This document shows positions 10,452-23,700 of a stretch of DNA of 64,000 bases, in pieces (positions within the stretch are counted from its first letter, which is position 1; each line of letters opens with the position of its first letter). The notes under the pieces are model-generated. The model was not told the DNA's origin and did not search any database. It was given only the letters and a program-made list of their open reading frames with translations. The DNA is taken from assembly GCA_963969595.1 (NCBI GenBank), contig OZ018408.1, forward strand, positions 45,571,022 to 45,635,021, written 5' to 3'. Position numbers and translations under genes: made by a program. Source of the stretch: Neckera pumila (Eukaryota; Streptophyta; Bryopsida; Hypnales; Neckeraceae).

Positions 10452-10727
10452 TTAAATATGGCATCTAAGTGCTCAAACAACCATTTTAAAATTGTTGCTC
10501 CACTTCAAGCAGAATTTTGGGGCGGAATAATACTTTTTTCAATATTTTTTCAATTTTTTTGAAAGATTGTCTTGTCTTTTATATTTATATTCAAAACCCA
10601 AATCGCTACAATTGAACAAAAATTATAAGAGAAATAGCACAGAGTGTTTAGAATTTGCCTAGTATTGAAAAATTTTCTCTTCAAAGCAAGTGTTAGTTTT
10701 CTCTTTACTAGATCCCCTACAAGAAAA
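10452..10727 (+). repeat. Partial copy of TTAA element family D
   Basis: This stretch matches the left half of the element at 18486-19030 (AAGTGCTC, TTGTTGCTC, GCAGAATTTTGGGGC, then TTACTAGATC). The match stops near 10727. Sequence from 10728 to 11687 holds no recognisable feature. Confidence 0.55.
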
Positions 10728-11687
10728 TGGGCAAATATGTATCTGCAAAGAATGACTTCATGGAAAATGTGACTTCAAAGCGACTAGGGCTCTCTAATTG
10801 CACCAGCTCTGCTAACTCTACAACATCCGAGTGAAGGCAGAGTCATGTTTGTGATTGCAAGATGAAGAATGAATGAGGGGCGAGTTTCATCCACTACATT
10901 CCATTCATAGCATTCTATTGCAACTTGCCTTCACTGCAGCACAACTAAAAAATGACTAAAGTGTAACTGGTAGACAACTTCTAGAAGTTTTGGCTTGTTG
11001 ATGGAAAAAGAAAAGGAAAAAGAAAAACGCCACTACAAAAGACGTGGTGGAAAAAGATGTTTTGAACAACCTGGGTTTCATTGCAGGGCCACTACGAAAT
11101 GACTGATTAGTCACTGCACCTTACTAGGTACTTTGGCATAAAATAGTTCTATTCTTTAGGATGTTTCTATGTGCCATGTTGTTAATAGATGCAGATTTGG
11201 CAAAACAATGTGTTGTCCATAAATAAATTATAATAAAAAAATTTAAGATTTTTGCATTGCAAATGCATGGTGATGTCATTGAAGAGTAGGGTGCAACTTT
11301 AATAGATTAGTTAGTCCATGTTTAACAGACAAATTTATGATGGCTTCTTCTTTTTAGTGGTGTATATTGCTCTCTTCCTTGGATTTTACCATATAATTTA
11401 TTTAATATCCTACAAATGTGTAAGCAATTATTTTTGACAATTTCTGCCACTATTATTAAATAATGTTTGAATAGCTTACATGATTTAGCTTTGAACCTAT
11501 AGGAGTCACAAGAAGCACATTGTGAGGGATTTCTTATACAAACTCATTTAGGCATTTTGGAATTATTACAAAAATGCTTGACAATGACACGATTTACAGT
11601 ATTGAGTCTCCATGGCGGAATTACTATGCAAGACATTGCGGCCATGTATATGTATGACCTCCAAGGCTAGCTCTCATAGTAGTGCAT

Positions 11688-12430
11688 TTAACCTCTAAAG
11701 TCCGAAGGCCATTTTTTTCTGTCAAAAACCACTCAAAACTGCCATTTGGGTTGCATTCACCCAAGAACACAGAAAAAAAAAAAAACATTTTTTTAGAATC
11801 TAATCATAGGATCTTATACTTCACTTGTCAAAGATCATGTCGTAAAAATCTCATGAAGTTTGATCGTATAGATTGGAAGATATTAGCATTCAAAGTTGAA
11901 AAAGAAAGTTTTTTTGAATGCTGACCTGCAATTTCAGATGAATTTGACCGCCATTTGTGAAATTTTTTTGTACTACAGACTTTGAATTAAATTTTTTTTT
12001 ATGTTGAAGATGTAAGTTGAAAGTCTACAAAAAAAAATTCAAAAAACACACACTTGATTTTCATTCTTTAAAAAATTGTTAAGTAGAAATAAGTCCAAGA
12101 TTGAAAAAAAAACTAAATTGTTAATAGATCTTAGATGGGATTGAAATACAATAATCCCATTGGTGAGATTGTTTTAGCAAGCAAACATAACATTCTCAAA
12201 AAAAAAGTTGTCAAAAATTTGTAAAAACTGTATTCAGAAATGAATCCTACAAGTTATTTTTTCAAAAAGATGCTTAGATTGCCCAAAGAACAAGATTGTC
12301 CATAACTTGCTCATTATTAGTCCAAATAAAATGAATCAAAGCTTCACATGTAAACAAAAATATAAAGTTTCAGAGAAAAATAAAAATAAAAATTATTTAT
12401 AATTTGTAAAGAAACACCTGTACTATTTTC
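11688..12430 (+). repeat. TTAA element family B, right end missing
   Basis: It begins TTAACCTCTAAAGTCCGAAGGCC and follows the element at 27267-28195 through blocks such as CCACTCAAAACTG, GTAGAAATAAGTCCAAGAT and CCCATTGGTGAGATTG. I do not find the TTTAGGGGTTAA right end. It lies upstream of the auxin-permease pseudogene. Confidence 0.6.
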
Positions 12431-13199
12431 TCTCACACGTCTTTAGCTGTTTTGTTTTTGGCCATAACTTTTGCTTTTTTGCCCACCTCAAAAAAAGCAG
12501 ATCCAAGCCGACCTCAAGGAGAAGACAAGTGCCCCATTCTTGTTTATCTTATAAACACTACTCTCATTTTAGTGACCACCATGCATTGCAAGCGAGCCCA
12601 CCTTGAAATAAGCCCAAGCCATATCGCCCATTCAAGGGCCAGGGCGGGGGCCAGGGAGACCTCAGACGACAGACCACCAACACAAAGCAGACACCAAACA
12701 ACCTTTCTACTGCAAAATAAAATATGCTTCGTCCACTGCGCGCGTGAAAACATTTTCCCACAAGCTCCATGCGCAGGCCATTCAGTTAGAGCCACATGTA
12801 AAGCCACTTTTGCAACAAAAAAGAAACATACATTTGAGTGCTCCCCAAAAGCTACAGTAGTCGAAAGTATATAATTGCTCCGTACAAGAAAGAGTGAACG
12901 CATCAGTACGGGACTAAGCTTACAGCTAGGATTGTTGTGATCGAGCTGCAGTTTTCTCTACAAGGAAGCCAGGGTACAGCTTTCAAAAACTTTCAAATAT
13001 TGGATAGGGCCGGGTTGACTTCGATTCTAGTTTCAGAGCAAGAAGGTTGTTTATATACATGGAAGAATTCTCGAGATCTTAAGTTTTGCTCTTGTGTGTG
13101 ATTGATGAATTTAAAGTTTACTAGGTAAAGCTCGATCTTAAGTTTTACTCCTGTGTGTGATGAATTTGGGGTTTAGGTGGAGCTCGCTCGACGAGGACA
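12431..13199. other. 5' flank of the auxin-permease pseudogene
   Basis: This is GC-richer than the flanking repeats. Open frames on both strands here show no protein character. It is the probable promoter and leader of the locus starting at 13200. A duplicated AAGTTTTRCTC(C/T)TGTGTGTGA segment occurs near 13082 and 13140. Confidence 0.4.
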
Positions 13200-14709
13200 A
13201 TGGGAGACTCGGGTGTGACCGCTACTACTACAGAGCTAGGCTGCTGCTGCTGTGGGTGCACCTGGGGAGTGAATTCCAATGGTGCAGTTGCAAATGGAGG
13301 CGACCACACAGTAGGGAACGGCGTGTTCAAGAGTGGCGTGTGAAGGTGGGGGTTCGGGACGAGCAATACAGTGTGGGATGCGTGGCTTGTTGCTGCTGCT
13401 GGGCAGGTACGTATTTGGAAACATTTTCCACTCACTTTCTGTGTCATGCGTGCTTTACAATGATCTCTAAGACTGAGTTGCAAGCCACTAGAGTGACAAC
13501 ACAAGGGAGTAGTAACGAGTGCAAGAGATTTGTGCAACTGAGTGTACCATCAGGCAGGAAATGAAACGGAGTTCACAATTGAACCCTTACCACCTCCCAA
13601 GTAGTAATCCATCTGTTCTGTTTCATTACCGTCGGTGACGGTAAACACTTCAAACTCCCCTTGTGCTACGCTTGTTGGAGCAAAGTTTAGGAAGCATTAC
13701 CATTTCTCTTTCTTTTTTGCTTAAATCTCACTAGGAAGTGGAAAAGCCTCCTGATCAATCCAAACAAGGAAGAGAGAAATCTGAGGTTTTGGTCTGTTGG
13801 AGCCCTCAACTATGTAGTCTCGCTAGCTTATGTGCCTCCTGATCAATCCATTCGATCCAAGAAGAGATCCACCTGAGTCTGTAGGCTGTAGTCGTCGCAA
13901 TTCTAGTCGATCGCTTACAAGTATCACTTGCAAAGCTCCGAGATATGCAAGTCAATGACAAGTGCGCTTGTTGGAGCAAATTTCGGAAACACTTTCAAGT
14001 CTGCTAATATCTCGATCATTAGTTGAGTGTCAACGACTCCTTATCAACCCATTCCAAGAAGAGACTAATCTCAAGTGACTGGCCGGAGGCCCAAGTTTGT
14101 GACTGAAGGCCCAAGTTTGATCAGTAGGTACAATTTTGTAGTCTCGCTTGTGTGATTTGCAAAGATCTTCAAGCGGTCTGCATGCAGGTGAATGACTAGA
14201 ACGCTTGTTCTTACACATAATTTTTTCTTAGTAAATCTTATTGGCAACTATAGGAGGATTCCAATTCAAATCAAGTTTAGCATGCAATATTTGGAACTAC
14301 TGCCATCAATGGCTGACAACAATTTGTGGTCGATGTTTGCTCGACGATGCCAAATTGGATAATTTCAGATTGGTTCTTCGCTTCTCACCATGCCCTACTC
14401 GTTTTCACAAGTGGGACATGCGTGGGGTATTCTGGCTTCCTTCTTGTACGGACTCTTGGGAGCCTGGATTATCTATCTTCTGGTATGGCTCTATTTGGAG
14501 TACAAATCTCGACTGGAAGTGCAAGGCAAAGTCCGGCCAAGAATTACATTCTCCAGGTACATTAATACTAACAGCAAAATTTTGGGTATCCCTATTTTCA
14601 TTAGTTTGAAATTCATGCTTTCTTCTTACAGTGTCCAAAAATGTATATAAAAAATGATCTAGAATACTCTTTTGACTTCCACCAAGATCCATTTAAAAAT
14701 TTGGTAATT

Positions 14710-15653
14710 TTAACCCCTAAAGCCCTGAACATGCTTTTTTGAGAACATAGCTTTTTTGGACAGCTCACTACGAGCAGAGTTTTTATTTTTTTTCTTTCAA
14801 ATTTACACACAACATTTTCCCAAGGAGTAGCTTTAAGGCCCAAAAATTTTCATAACTTTTGACTACATGATTAAAAAGTTATTGCATGATATGTCATTTT
14901 CATTGCTCGGTGGGCAGCCCGGGTAGCAAAAAAAACTTCTTTAAAAATCACTTTTTTAATAAATAAAAATTTGAAATTGGTTCTTTAGATTTATATGTAC
15001 GCGGGAAGCTTTGAATCATTCCATTTGAATCTATGAGTCAAAAGTTATGAGGATTCTTAGTTTGACGGTAGTTATGGAATCTCAACTCTAAAATAAACTT
15101 TGAAGTCCTTTATTTCACTCAATTTTCTATATTTTTGAAAAAAAATAAAAACATTGTGTGTAGATTGTTTATTAGAACATTACAACCGTTGGGATTGGCA
15201 TTTCTCAATTCCATAAATAAATGCTTAACAATTTAGTGCTTTAAATCATTCTATACCTCTTCCTACTTACTATTTTTTTCCTATATGTTGGACAATTCTA
15301 AATGATTTGAATTTTTTCAAGCATGTATCCAACTTGTCTAGGAAAATGAATCCAAAGAGTAACAACCATTTTGAACATTTTTTCATACAAATGTGACCTT
15401 GTGAAGTGCAGCTGCCCGTTTTTTTGCAGGGACAAAAAAAGGATTTTTGTCAATTCAACTGCTATTATCTTGCAATCCACATGATGGAAAATTCTGAAAT
15501 TTTTTCCACATCTTCTTAAACAAGTTTACTACAAGACCCTACGGTCATACGTGTCCAAAAATGTTTTTTTTTCTAAAATTTGGCACTAGTATTAGAAATG
15601 ACAGTTTTGGAGCTTTTCTGGTGAAAACATAGTCAAAAACCTTTAGGGGTTAA
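14710..15653 (+). mobile_element. TTAA element family A inside pseudogene intron 2
   Basis: The ends are TTAACCCCTAAAG and CTTTAGGGGTTAA, a perfect 13-bp inverted pair including the TTAA. The element is 944 bp, AT-rich and non-coding. The interior matches 21814-22550, 22551-23700 and 57958-58648. The TTAA plus CCC start is what piggyBac-type elements show. Confidence 0.75.
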
Positions 15654-18485
15654 AAATAAGTGGACCTACACGAAATTCCTTATAATTCAAATGCATTTAG
15701 ATGTTTGGAATGAGCTGTACTATTAATATTTAGATTTCGACTGAAGTCATCTCCGAGGTGCAATGCTTTTGTTTGTAATATTCTCGAGAATATTTTGTAC
15801 GTGGATGATGTGAATGTGCAATACTATCAAGTCATTTGGGGTCTAACTGGCCGATTTGGTGGAATTTTCACCTATTTCACATTTATTGTGACTTTTTGTA
15901 TGGGTATCATCGTTGAACTTGTTGGTACTGCCAGGTGAGAAAAATCAAGGTAACAGGTCCAGAAATCGCCCGTGACCTAAGAGCTAAAACTGAATTTTGG
16001 GGAGGCAAAGCTTCTTGAAGAAATTTCCAGTAAATTTTCCTTGAAAGACAAATGGAATTGACATCTAACCCAAGTTGTTTTATATTTTGGGGAGCTTTGT
16101 GGAATTAGTTATAAAATTTTGAAGTTGAAATGGCATAGAGCTTTAAAATTGCCCATCTTGTAAAATGTATATTGTTTGTGCATTGCTGAAGGCTATGAAA
16201 ACGCAACATGTATACACAATGTACATTTGAAGATGTGGGTGGTTTTAAAGCCTGTGCGATTTCAGAGCCTGTTACCTTAAGCTCTTTTAATTTCTCTCCA
16301 CTGTGATTGTTTCTTGTTTTGTCAAATGTAGATAATAGATAGTAGATAATTAATGTCCAACAGATGTTTGCATCTTTTGGGCACATAGTGATCGTGAAGT
16401 TGCTAACCACCACAACAATTCCAAAATTATACCAATAATTAAAACTTGTTCTTTATTATATGTAAAATTTGATAACTTGTATGATAACTCAAACATTGTC
16501 ACGTACTGCTAAAAAGGACAAACAAATTTCTACCATGACAAATGTTCCAATGAATTCATTCAAAGATTGATTTGGAATTCGTCGCAGCAATGTTATTTTT
16601 GTTTTATTCATGAATGCTTTTGTCAGAGAGTCTACCTCCAAAAGGAGTCATCAAGGATAGCACTCTCTACCTAAGCCTTCATGGCCTAGATAGTAGAACT
16701 ATCCCCAACAGACTTTGTTCATATTGGTCATATGACCAAAGGTCTTCTTCTTCAGCTTCTGAATGCTTTTGCTTTCAACTACTGCACTGACCTCTATTAT
16801 GCCAACTCCAGCCTTGACAAGCGGCAATGGCAATATGTTGTTGGAGGGGTGGCGTTTCTGACCGTCTTGGTTCCCGATTTTGGTCACTTCCGCATGGGAG
16901 CCATCATTAGTGTTGTAACGACCGTACTGGCATCCATCTACCTACTGGTTGCTGCGCTATTTTATGGACAGGTTGGAATAAAAACAATAATTAAATGGCT
17001 TCAAATGTTGGAAAGAAATTGAAGGCCATGTAATGTTAATAAGAAAGTAAAATAAAAATCTTTAAAAATCACTATGATTAAAACTTAACACTTTGAACTT
17101 AAAGAAAAGAAGTTCTTATGAATATCAAAAATATTCAATCTACAATCAAATTTAGAAGGAGTTTACAATTTTTTGGCTTTCATTTGTTTGAGAAAATGAT
17201 TGGTATGTGTACTAGTTGATTTATTTGTATGAATATGATCTATAAATCATAATATTTAAATAGGTAATTTCATTAAAATGGCGGTATTCCAAGTGCCACT
17301 TTAACGGTGTGCCATTTTCACCATTTAGGATAGATATAGATTTCAAAACAAGCGTTCTGAACCATCTAGGACTGTAATAGACTTAGAAGGGCCATATGAA
17401 CTATTTTCATGCCATTTTAAAGAATCCTCGCCATTTTAATGAAATTGCCCATATAACTATTGTTTGAAAGTCACCATTAAATTATTATTCTAAGTTGCAT
17501 TTTATAATACATCTTCATGATTTGGGAAATCTAGACTCTCCCTTGGTTCTTATAATCGTTGAATTACCAAATCCTTTTCTGATTTTATACCCTTTTTTGC
17601 TTATGTTTTTGTACAAATATAGGACTCCCTCAATTCCATCAAATTGGTCAATTAGAAAGATTGCTTTTTGAAGATTTAAACATTACAGACTTTGGCTGAA
17701 TGAGAAGTTCTTTAGATTTAACATCCATATGTTCAAAGCGCTTTGTTCATTGTCGTAGGGTTTAGGAGTTAATTAAGAATGAGTGTAATCCATGTTGTTG
17801 AGATGCTCTGAAGGTTTTAATTTGAAGGAATAAAAGGGGTATGAATTACAAATTTTTTTTTGACTAGCCAATTAGGATATGACACATTTGCCTTGAGAAC
17901 CAGACTTGGCAATATCATGGTTTCTCAAGTACTAATTGATGTCGTGGACTTCATTTGTTCTGCAATTTGCTGATGATGTAGAACAACATTTAGGATATTT
18001 TTTGAGTTTTACCAGCTATTCTCCTTTAATTCCCATATTGAACCAGATTTTCAAGTACCAAATCCGTTTTTTTCTCTATTTTTTTGAACTCTATATAAAA
18101 AATTTATAGATTTTTTCACAATTTTTTCTCCAATATTTTCAAATGATAACATTTTTGTTTTCAAATTCCACCGGCTAACAAGGAACTAACCAGTCTTGCG
18201 GTTCTCCCCAAACATTGATGCAGAGACCTGGGGTCAAATACTCTGGAGCGAATGACAAGGCTGAATTCTTCACAGGAATTGCTAATATTCTCAGCTTGTT
18301 TGGAGGGCATGCAATTACCATGTAAGCAACTTGTCCAAAGAAAAATGGAATGTTCAAAGGCTATGATATACTTTACCTGGTAGTCAGTTTTTTTTTTTTT
18401 TTAATTCTAAAAAAAGATTCTTAAATTCTGGGGATATAATTTTTTTTTTAATTGTATTGAAAAATAGTGAAGCTTTATTTATTTT

Positions 18486-19030
18486 TTAACCCTTAAGTGC
18501 TGAGAGGACCATTCTTAGGTTGTTGCTCAACTTTGGGCAGAATTTTGGGGCAGAAATTTTTTTATCAATTTTTTTTAATTTTTTTTTGAAAAAGTGGGTT
18601 GCCTTTCTATATTTATATTCAAAACTCAAATCGCTATGGTCAAACAAAATTTATAAGAGAACTAGCAAAAAGTGTTTAGAATGATTTGCCAAGTGTTGAA
18701 AAATTTATTATTTGGAGAAAGTGCTAGTGTTTTCATTACTAGATCTTATGCATTTTTTCACAAATCAATAGAAACCACAATTTGGACCAATAAAAAAAAA
18801 TTCAAATGCCAAAGATAGAAATTGTATTTTTTGGTGAGTTTTTAAAGTTATATCTTCAAAATTCATTGAAGAGAACCTAAAAATAAATTTATAATTTTGA
18901 CCATATAGATACTTTCTACTTTTTATGATTTATATATCATCTTTGGTGCAAACTTCAAAAAAGATTGTAGAACTTGTATTTTACAACACATTTGTGCTTT
19001 GTCCAAACTCTTTGGGCTTATAGGGGTTAA
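18486..19030 (+). mobile_element. TTAA element family D inside pseudogene intron 5
   Basis: The element runs from TTAACCCTTAAGTGCTGAG to CTTATAGGGGTTAA, 545 bp, non-coding. A truncated relative lies at 10452-10727. Confidence 0.65.
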
Positions 19031-21813
19031 GCCCATGTGCCAAATTGCATTAATTTGTCAACTTTGATTAATTATTTGGTAGGAAATGCCATCTCTCTTG
19101 TATTTATAACTGTTTCTTTTGCTACTCTGGTAAGGTTCTCTCTTCTACACTAAATTTTGACTAGTAAATATGGTAGTATTGTTGTCAAGGTGCACAAAAC
19201 TAGAATCTCAACTTGTTTTGATATTCACGCGAAGTCCCTTTTGCATATTTTGTTTTATGGCAATTAAAACACTACCAATCAATTGTTTTAATAACATGCC
19301 TTAAATCCTCAAAATTTTCACCCTAAATAATAATTGAACCTTGTCAAAAATATGAATTTGCACAAACCTTTTCTTGCCTTCTGGCAATGCAATATGTTTT
19401 CACCGTTGATCCATTTCTACACCTCAATCCTTGGTTAGGTTTGGAAATTTTGCTCCAAGGAAGATATTGAAAGACTAACAATAGGTTTTCATAGACATTT
19501 TTGCTTTGATTGTGTACATCTTGTGTAATCAACATTCCCTTTGTGTCTCAAATTTAATCCATGGTACTCCCACAATTTCTTGCTAGAAACCATAGATTTA
19601 TTTTGAAACAAAAGGTATATTTGAAAAAAAGTAACGCTTATTGGTTCAAATGTAGGTGTTGTAATTTGGATGTATAATGTATACTATACATACCTTCCCG
19701 TAAATTTCTATGTGTACACAATACCAACTTAATTAGATTAATTTCTATTCCAAATTAGCTGCTCACTTAGACCCATTGGAAATATTGGTATCCAAGATTT
19801 TAATGTGGAATAGGTTGGTTGATGATAGAGAGAGTTTGGAGAAAATGAAGCGGCCAACGGCATACAAATATGTTTGTGTTGGAATTTTAGTGTATACACT
19901 TTTTGTGACCCTCCCAGCGTCAATTTCTGTTTATTAGTCAGCTAGTCTGATATGTTGTTGACAAATTTCAATGCCTTTGTGGTTCTTCCAAAAAGTAGGT
20001 GGCAAACTTTGGCAATTGCATCCTTAGTCGTGCACCAAGTAAGCCAATTCCATATACCTAATATCACCTCTTTTTATTATTCAATTGTTGAAACATGATA
20101 TATATTTGGGTTGGCAAATGATATGGGATTTTCATGCACTAAAAAACTCATCATTTTGGATTAAACTAATGCAAAGGTTATGAAAGGTCATATTGTTTTT
20201 GCTACCAATGTTCTAAAATCGTTTCTTCAAATATATGTTCATATATTGATATTCGTTTCTTCATATTGATATACTAGGTTTAAACAAAGTGAATATCTAA
20301 TTAAGTGCCACCTTCACTCACATAGTGCTTTTGGATGTCACTACTTTATAAAGGAATGATACTACCAAAATTTATCAATTACCATCAAGTTTTTTTTATT
20401 GGAAATATCATTTTTGTTTTGGTATTGACCTTGTTTTGTGAATATATGTAGGGCATGAGTCTTGTAATATTTATGCACCTGATATTCCTTCTATGTGAGA
20501 AGGCGGTTGGAGTGCACATACGGAGGTTCTTTCTTTGAGTCTTGGTTCGCATTCCGGCGGTAGCAATCTTGTGGTTTATTGCATTGGCCGTGCCCTTTTC
20601 TGGACCAATTAATTTGATTTTGGGATCATTAGGAGTGGCAATAGTCGTGAATCTCATACCTCCAATTGCATTCCTTTACATCTACCGAACAAAGTCTACT
20701 TGCAAAATAAGCTTATGCTCCCCTAATAAAATACTTTCTTTTAGGGTACAATTAAAGTTATGGGTTAAGTCAAATACCGTACACGGCAAATCAGGGATGG
20801 CAAAAAATAGTTTGAAAAGTAATTTATTAGAATTTAATTTAAAAATAAATTCATTATTTCTTAGTATGAAAAGATACAAATTTTCAAGAAATTTCATTAT
20901 TTTTAGCATCTACACCAGATTTGATTTTCCAACTTTAAATTAACATTCGGCATGAAATGTTGCCCTTGATAGCTCAAAATGGTAGAATTTGCTTGATTGA
21001 GTTTATAATTTTATCTTGTGCAACAATCACAAAAATTCAAAATCATTACAAACAGTAGATGCAAAAATTTATGTATATATTTTATAATTTACATTTTGTT
21101 TGGTCATCTTATTGATCAATTTTACAATTAGTGAGGTCCAATATATTAGTATGAAAGTGGTTCAATTTATTTTATTTTCAATTCATATTCAATATTCATA
21201 TGTTACACGGTGTGAATAGTATTTTCATGCTCCCGCTACTTGATATCATTCTTTTCACACACCTTGTATTGATGTCGAGATAGGACTAAGTTTACATTTA
21301 TTATGTTCACTTGTTCAAAAATTTAGAAACAAATTGTTCGTGTTCTACGTGCAGAGCTCGCCATGGTTCCTACCTACATGGTCACTTATTATGCTTGTGA
21401 ATGTTGCTATTATCCTTTTTACGCTCGTCGTCGGAGTCGGCTTTGGGAAATGGGGGGTCATAAAGACTGTAGTGCAACAAGTTCACACTTTTGGATTTTT
21501 TGATAATTGCTTTCAGTGTCCACCCAAACCAAATGATGGATAAAAAGTACCAAAAAAATCAATTTATATGCTACAATTGTATCACTATCTTTGTAAATTC
21601 AAAATTGTACAATAACACAATTTTGTTGTGGATAGGACTAACAATGAGTGTAATATTGTGTCAAAAGAAAAGGAATAGGCATATATACTACATTTAATAT
21701 ATTGTAGTAAATTGTAGCATGCTATAACATTTCATTTTCATTTTTGAAGCAACAATGTATTTTCAAATTTAGTGATATTCATAATAAATGTAGCTTTTAT
21801 TAAATGCAAGGCC

Positions 21814-22550
21814 TTAACCTCTAAAGCACTAAACATGTTTTTTTGAGAATTGATAGCGTTTTTGGGGTCGCTCACTACAAGCAAAGTTTTTATTTTTTTC
21901 TTTGAAATTTTCGCACAGCATTTGTACAAGGAGTAGCTTTAGGGCCCAACAATTTTTATAACTTTTGATTACATGGTTAAAATATGATTGTATGATATGT
22001 GATTTTCAATGCTCGGCGGGCGTTCAAAAAGTTCTTTAAAAAACACTTTTTTAAAATAAAAATTTGAAATTGGTTTCTAAATTTATATAAACATGGAAAG
22101 CTTTGAATCATTCCATTTTGATTAATGAGATGAAAATTATGAGGAGTTTTAGTTTGCGGGTGGTTATAGATTTTCTACTCTAAAATGAACTTTGAAGTCC
22201 TTTATTTAACTCAATTTGCAATATTTTTGAAAAAATAAAAAATTTAGGTGTAAATTGTTTATTACAATATTACAAACATTGGGATTGAAATTTTTCAATT
22301 CCATAATGAAATTTTTAACAATTTAGTGATTTGAATCATTCTCTACTTCTGTCTTTTACTATTTTTTTCCTATATGTTGTACAATTCGAAATGATCTGAA
22401 ATTTTTCAAGCATGTAGCCAACTTGCCTTGAAGAATGAATTCAAAGAGTAACCATCATTTTGGACATATTTTCACAAAAATTTGACCTTGTGAAGTGTAG
22501 CTGCCTAGTTTTTTGCAAGGCCAAAAAAAGGATCTTTTTCAATTCAAACA
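21814..22550 (+). mobile_element. TTAA element family A, interrupted copy
   Basis: It begins TTAACCTCTAAAG and follows the 14710 copy up to the block CAATTCAAAC near 22548. There the next element (22551) starts abruptly with TTAACCCC. Its own right end is not recovered as a separate unit. Confidence 0.65.
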
Positions 22551-23700
22551 TTAACCCCTAAAGGACCAAACTCCATTTTTTTGGCAACATAGCGATTTTG
22601 GGCAGCTTACTACAAATGGAGTTTTTATTTTTATTTAAAAAAAATTCAATATAACATTTTCCCAAAGAGTAGCTTTAAGGTTCAACAATTTTCATAGCTT
22701 TTGATTATATGGTTTAAAAGTTATTGCATAATATGTGATTTTCAACCTTTGGCAAGCATCCTGGGTAGCCCAAAAAACTTTTTGAAAATCACTTTTAAAA
22801 AAAATAAAAATTTGAAATTGATTCTTTAGATTCATATATACGCGGAATGCTTTGAATCATTCCATGTCAATTAATGAGTCAAAATTATGAGGATTCATAG
22901 GTTTAGGGTAGTTTATGGATAGTTTATGGGTAGTTATGAAATCTCTACTCTAAAATAAACTTTGAAGTCCTTTATTTAACTCAATTTTCAATATTTAAAA
23001 AAAAATAAAGCCATTAGGTGTATATTGTTTATTACAACATTACAACCATTGGGATTGGCATTTTTCAATTCCTTAAATAAATGGTTAACGATTTAGTATT
23101 TTGAATCATTAGCAAGTTCTTTCTACTTACTATTTCTTTCCTATTTGTCTTACAATTCCAAATGAAATGGAATTTTTCATGCATGTAGTCAATTTGCCTT
23201 GAAGAATGTATCCAAAGAGTAACCACCATTTTGGACATTTTTTCATACAAATGTGACCTTATGAAGTGTAGCTGCCCAGATTTTTGCAAGGACAAAAAAA
23301 GGATTTTTGTCAATTCAAACGCTATTATCTTGCAATCCACAAAGTGGAAATCTTTGAAATTTTTTCTACAACATCTTGAATTAGTGTACTACAAGATCCT
23401 ATAATTACATGTGTTTAAATTTATTTTTTTTCTAAAATCTAGTACTTGTATTAGAAATTGCAATTTTGGAGCATTTTTGATGAAAATATAGTCAAAAACC
23501 TTTAGAGAGTAATATCTTGCAATCTACACGGTGGAAAATTCAGAAATTTTTTCCAAATTTTTTCAAACTAGCGCAATACAAGATCCTCTAATTACATGTG
23601 TCCAAAAATGTTACTTTTTAAAAACTTGATACTTGTATTTAGTAATGGCAGCTTTGGAGCATAATTGGTGAAAATATAGTCAAAATCCTTTAGGGGTTAA
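22551..23700 (+). mobile_element. TTAA element family A, complete copy with internal duplication
   Basis: The ends are TTAACCCCTAAAGG and CCTTTAGGGGTTAA. The element is 1,150 bp, longer than the 14710 copy, because the last ~190 bp (ATATCTTGCAATC..., CAAAAACCTTTAG) occur twice near 23330 and 23510. It sits inside another family A copy. Confidence 0.7.

Larger units (their letters stand above)
13200..21543 (+). pseudogene. AUX1/LAX auxin influx permease pseudogene
   Basis: Eight exons match the AUX1/LAX family in order: 13200-13406 (ends VWDAWLVAAAGQ), 14369-14556 (LLTMPYSFSQVG, LYLEYKSR), 15758-15934, 16785-16971 (DLYYANSSLDKRQW), 18224-18321 (FFTGIANIL, FGGHAIT), 19829-20038 (YKYVCVGIL, LLTNFNAFVVLPKS), 20452-20693 (VRIPAVAILWF, FSGPIN) and 21357-21543 (WFLPTW, HTFGFFDNCFQC). 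The family consists of plasma-membrane proton-coupled auxin importers with about 11 membrane spans. Lesions are TGA in exon 1 (13341), TAG for the Trp of VYW in exon 6 (19935), a one-base-equivalent frameshift at 19938-19954, TGA for a conserved Arg in exon 7 (20536), and a TG where the exon 4 acceptor AG is needed by phase. Other exon joins are in phase. No intact family member is visible in the window. Confidence 0.85.

Noticed and set aside
12452..12903. Overlapping open frames of 120-140 codons on both strands
   Set aside because: The composition simply lacks stops in a GC-richer stretch. Neither strand shows domain character; it is probably the leader of the pseudogene locus.
13145..13537. 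Minus-strand frame of 130 codons opposite auxin-permease exon 1
   Set aside because: It is a shadow of exon 1; the plus strand carries the VWDAW signature followed by a canonical donor.
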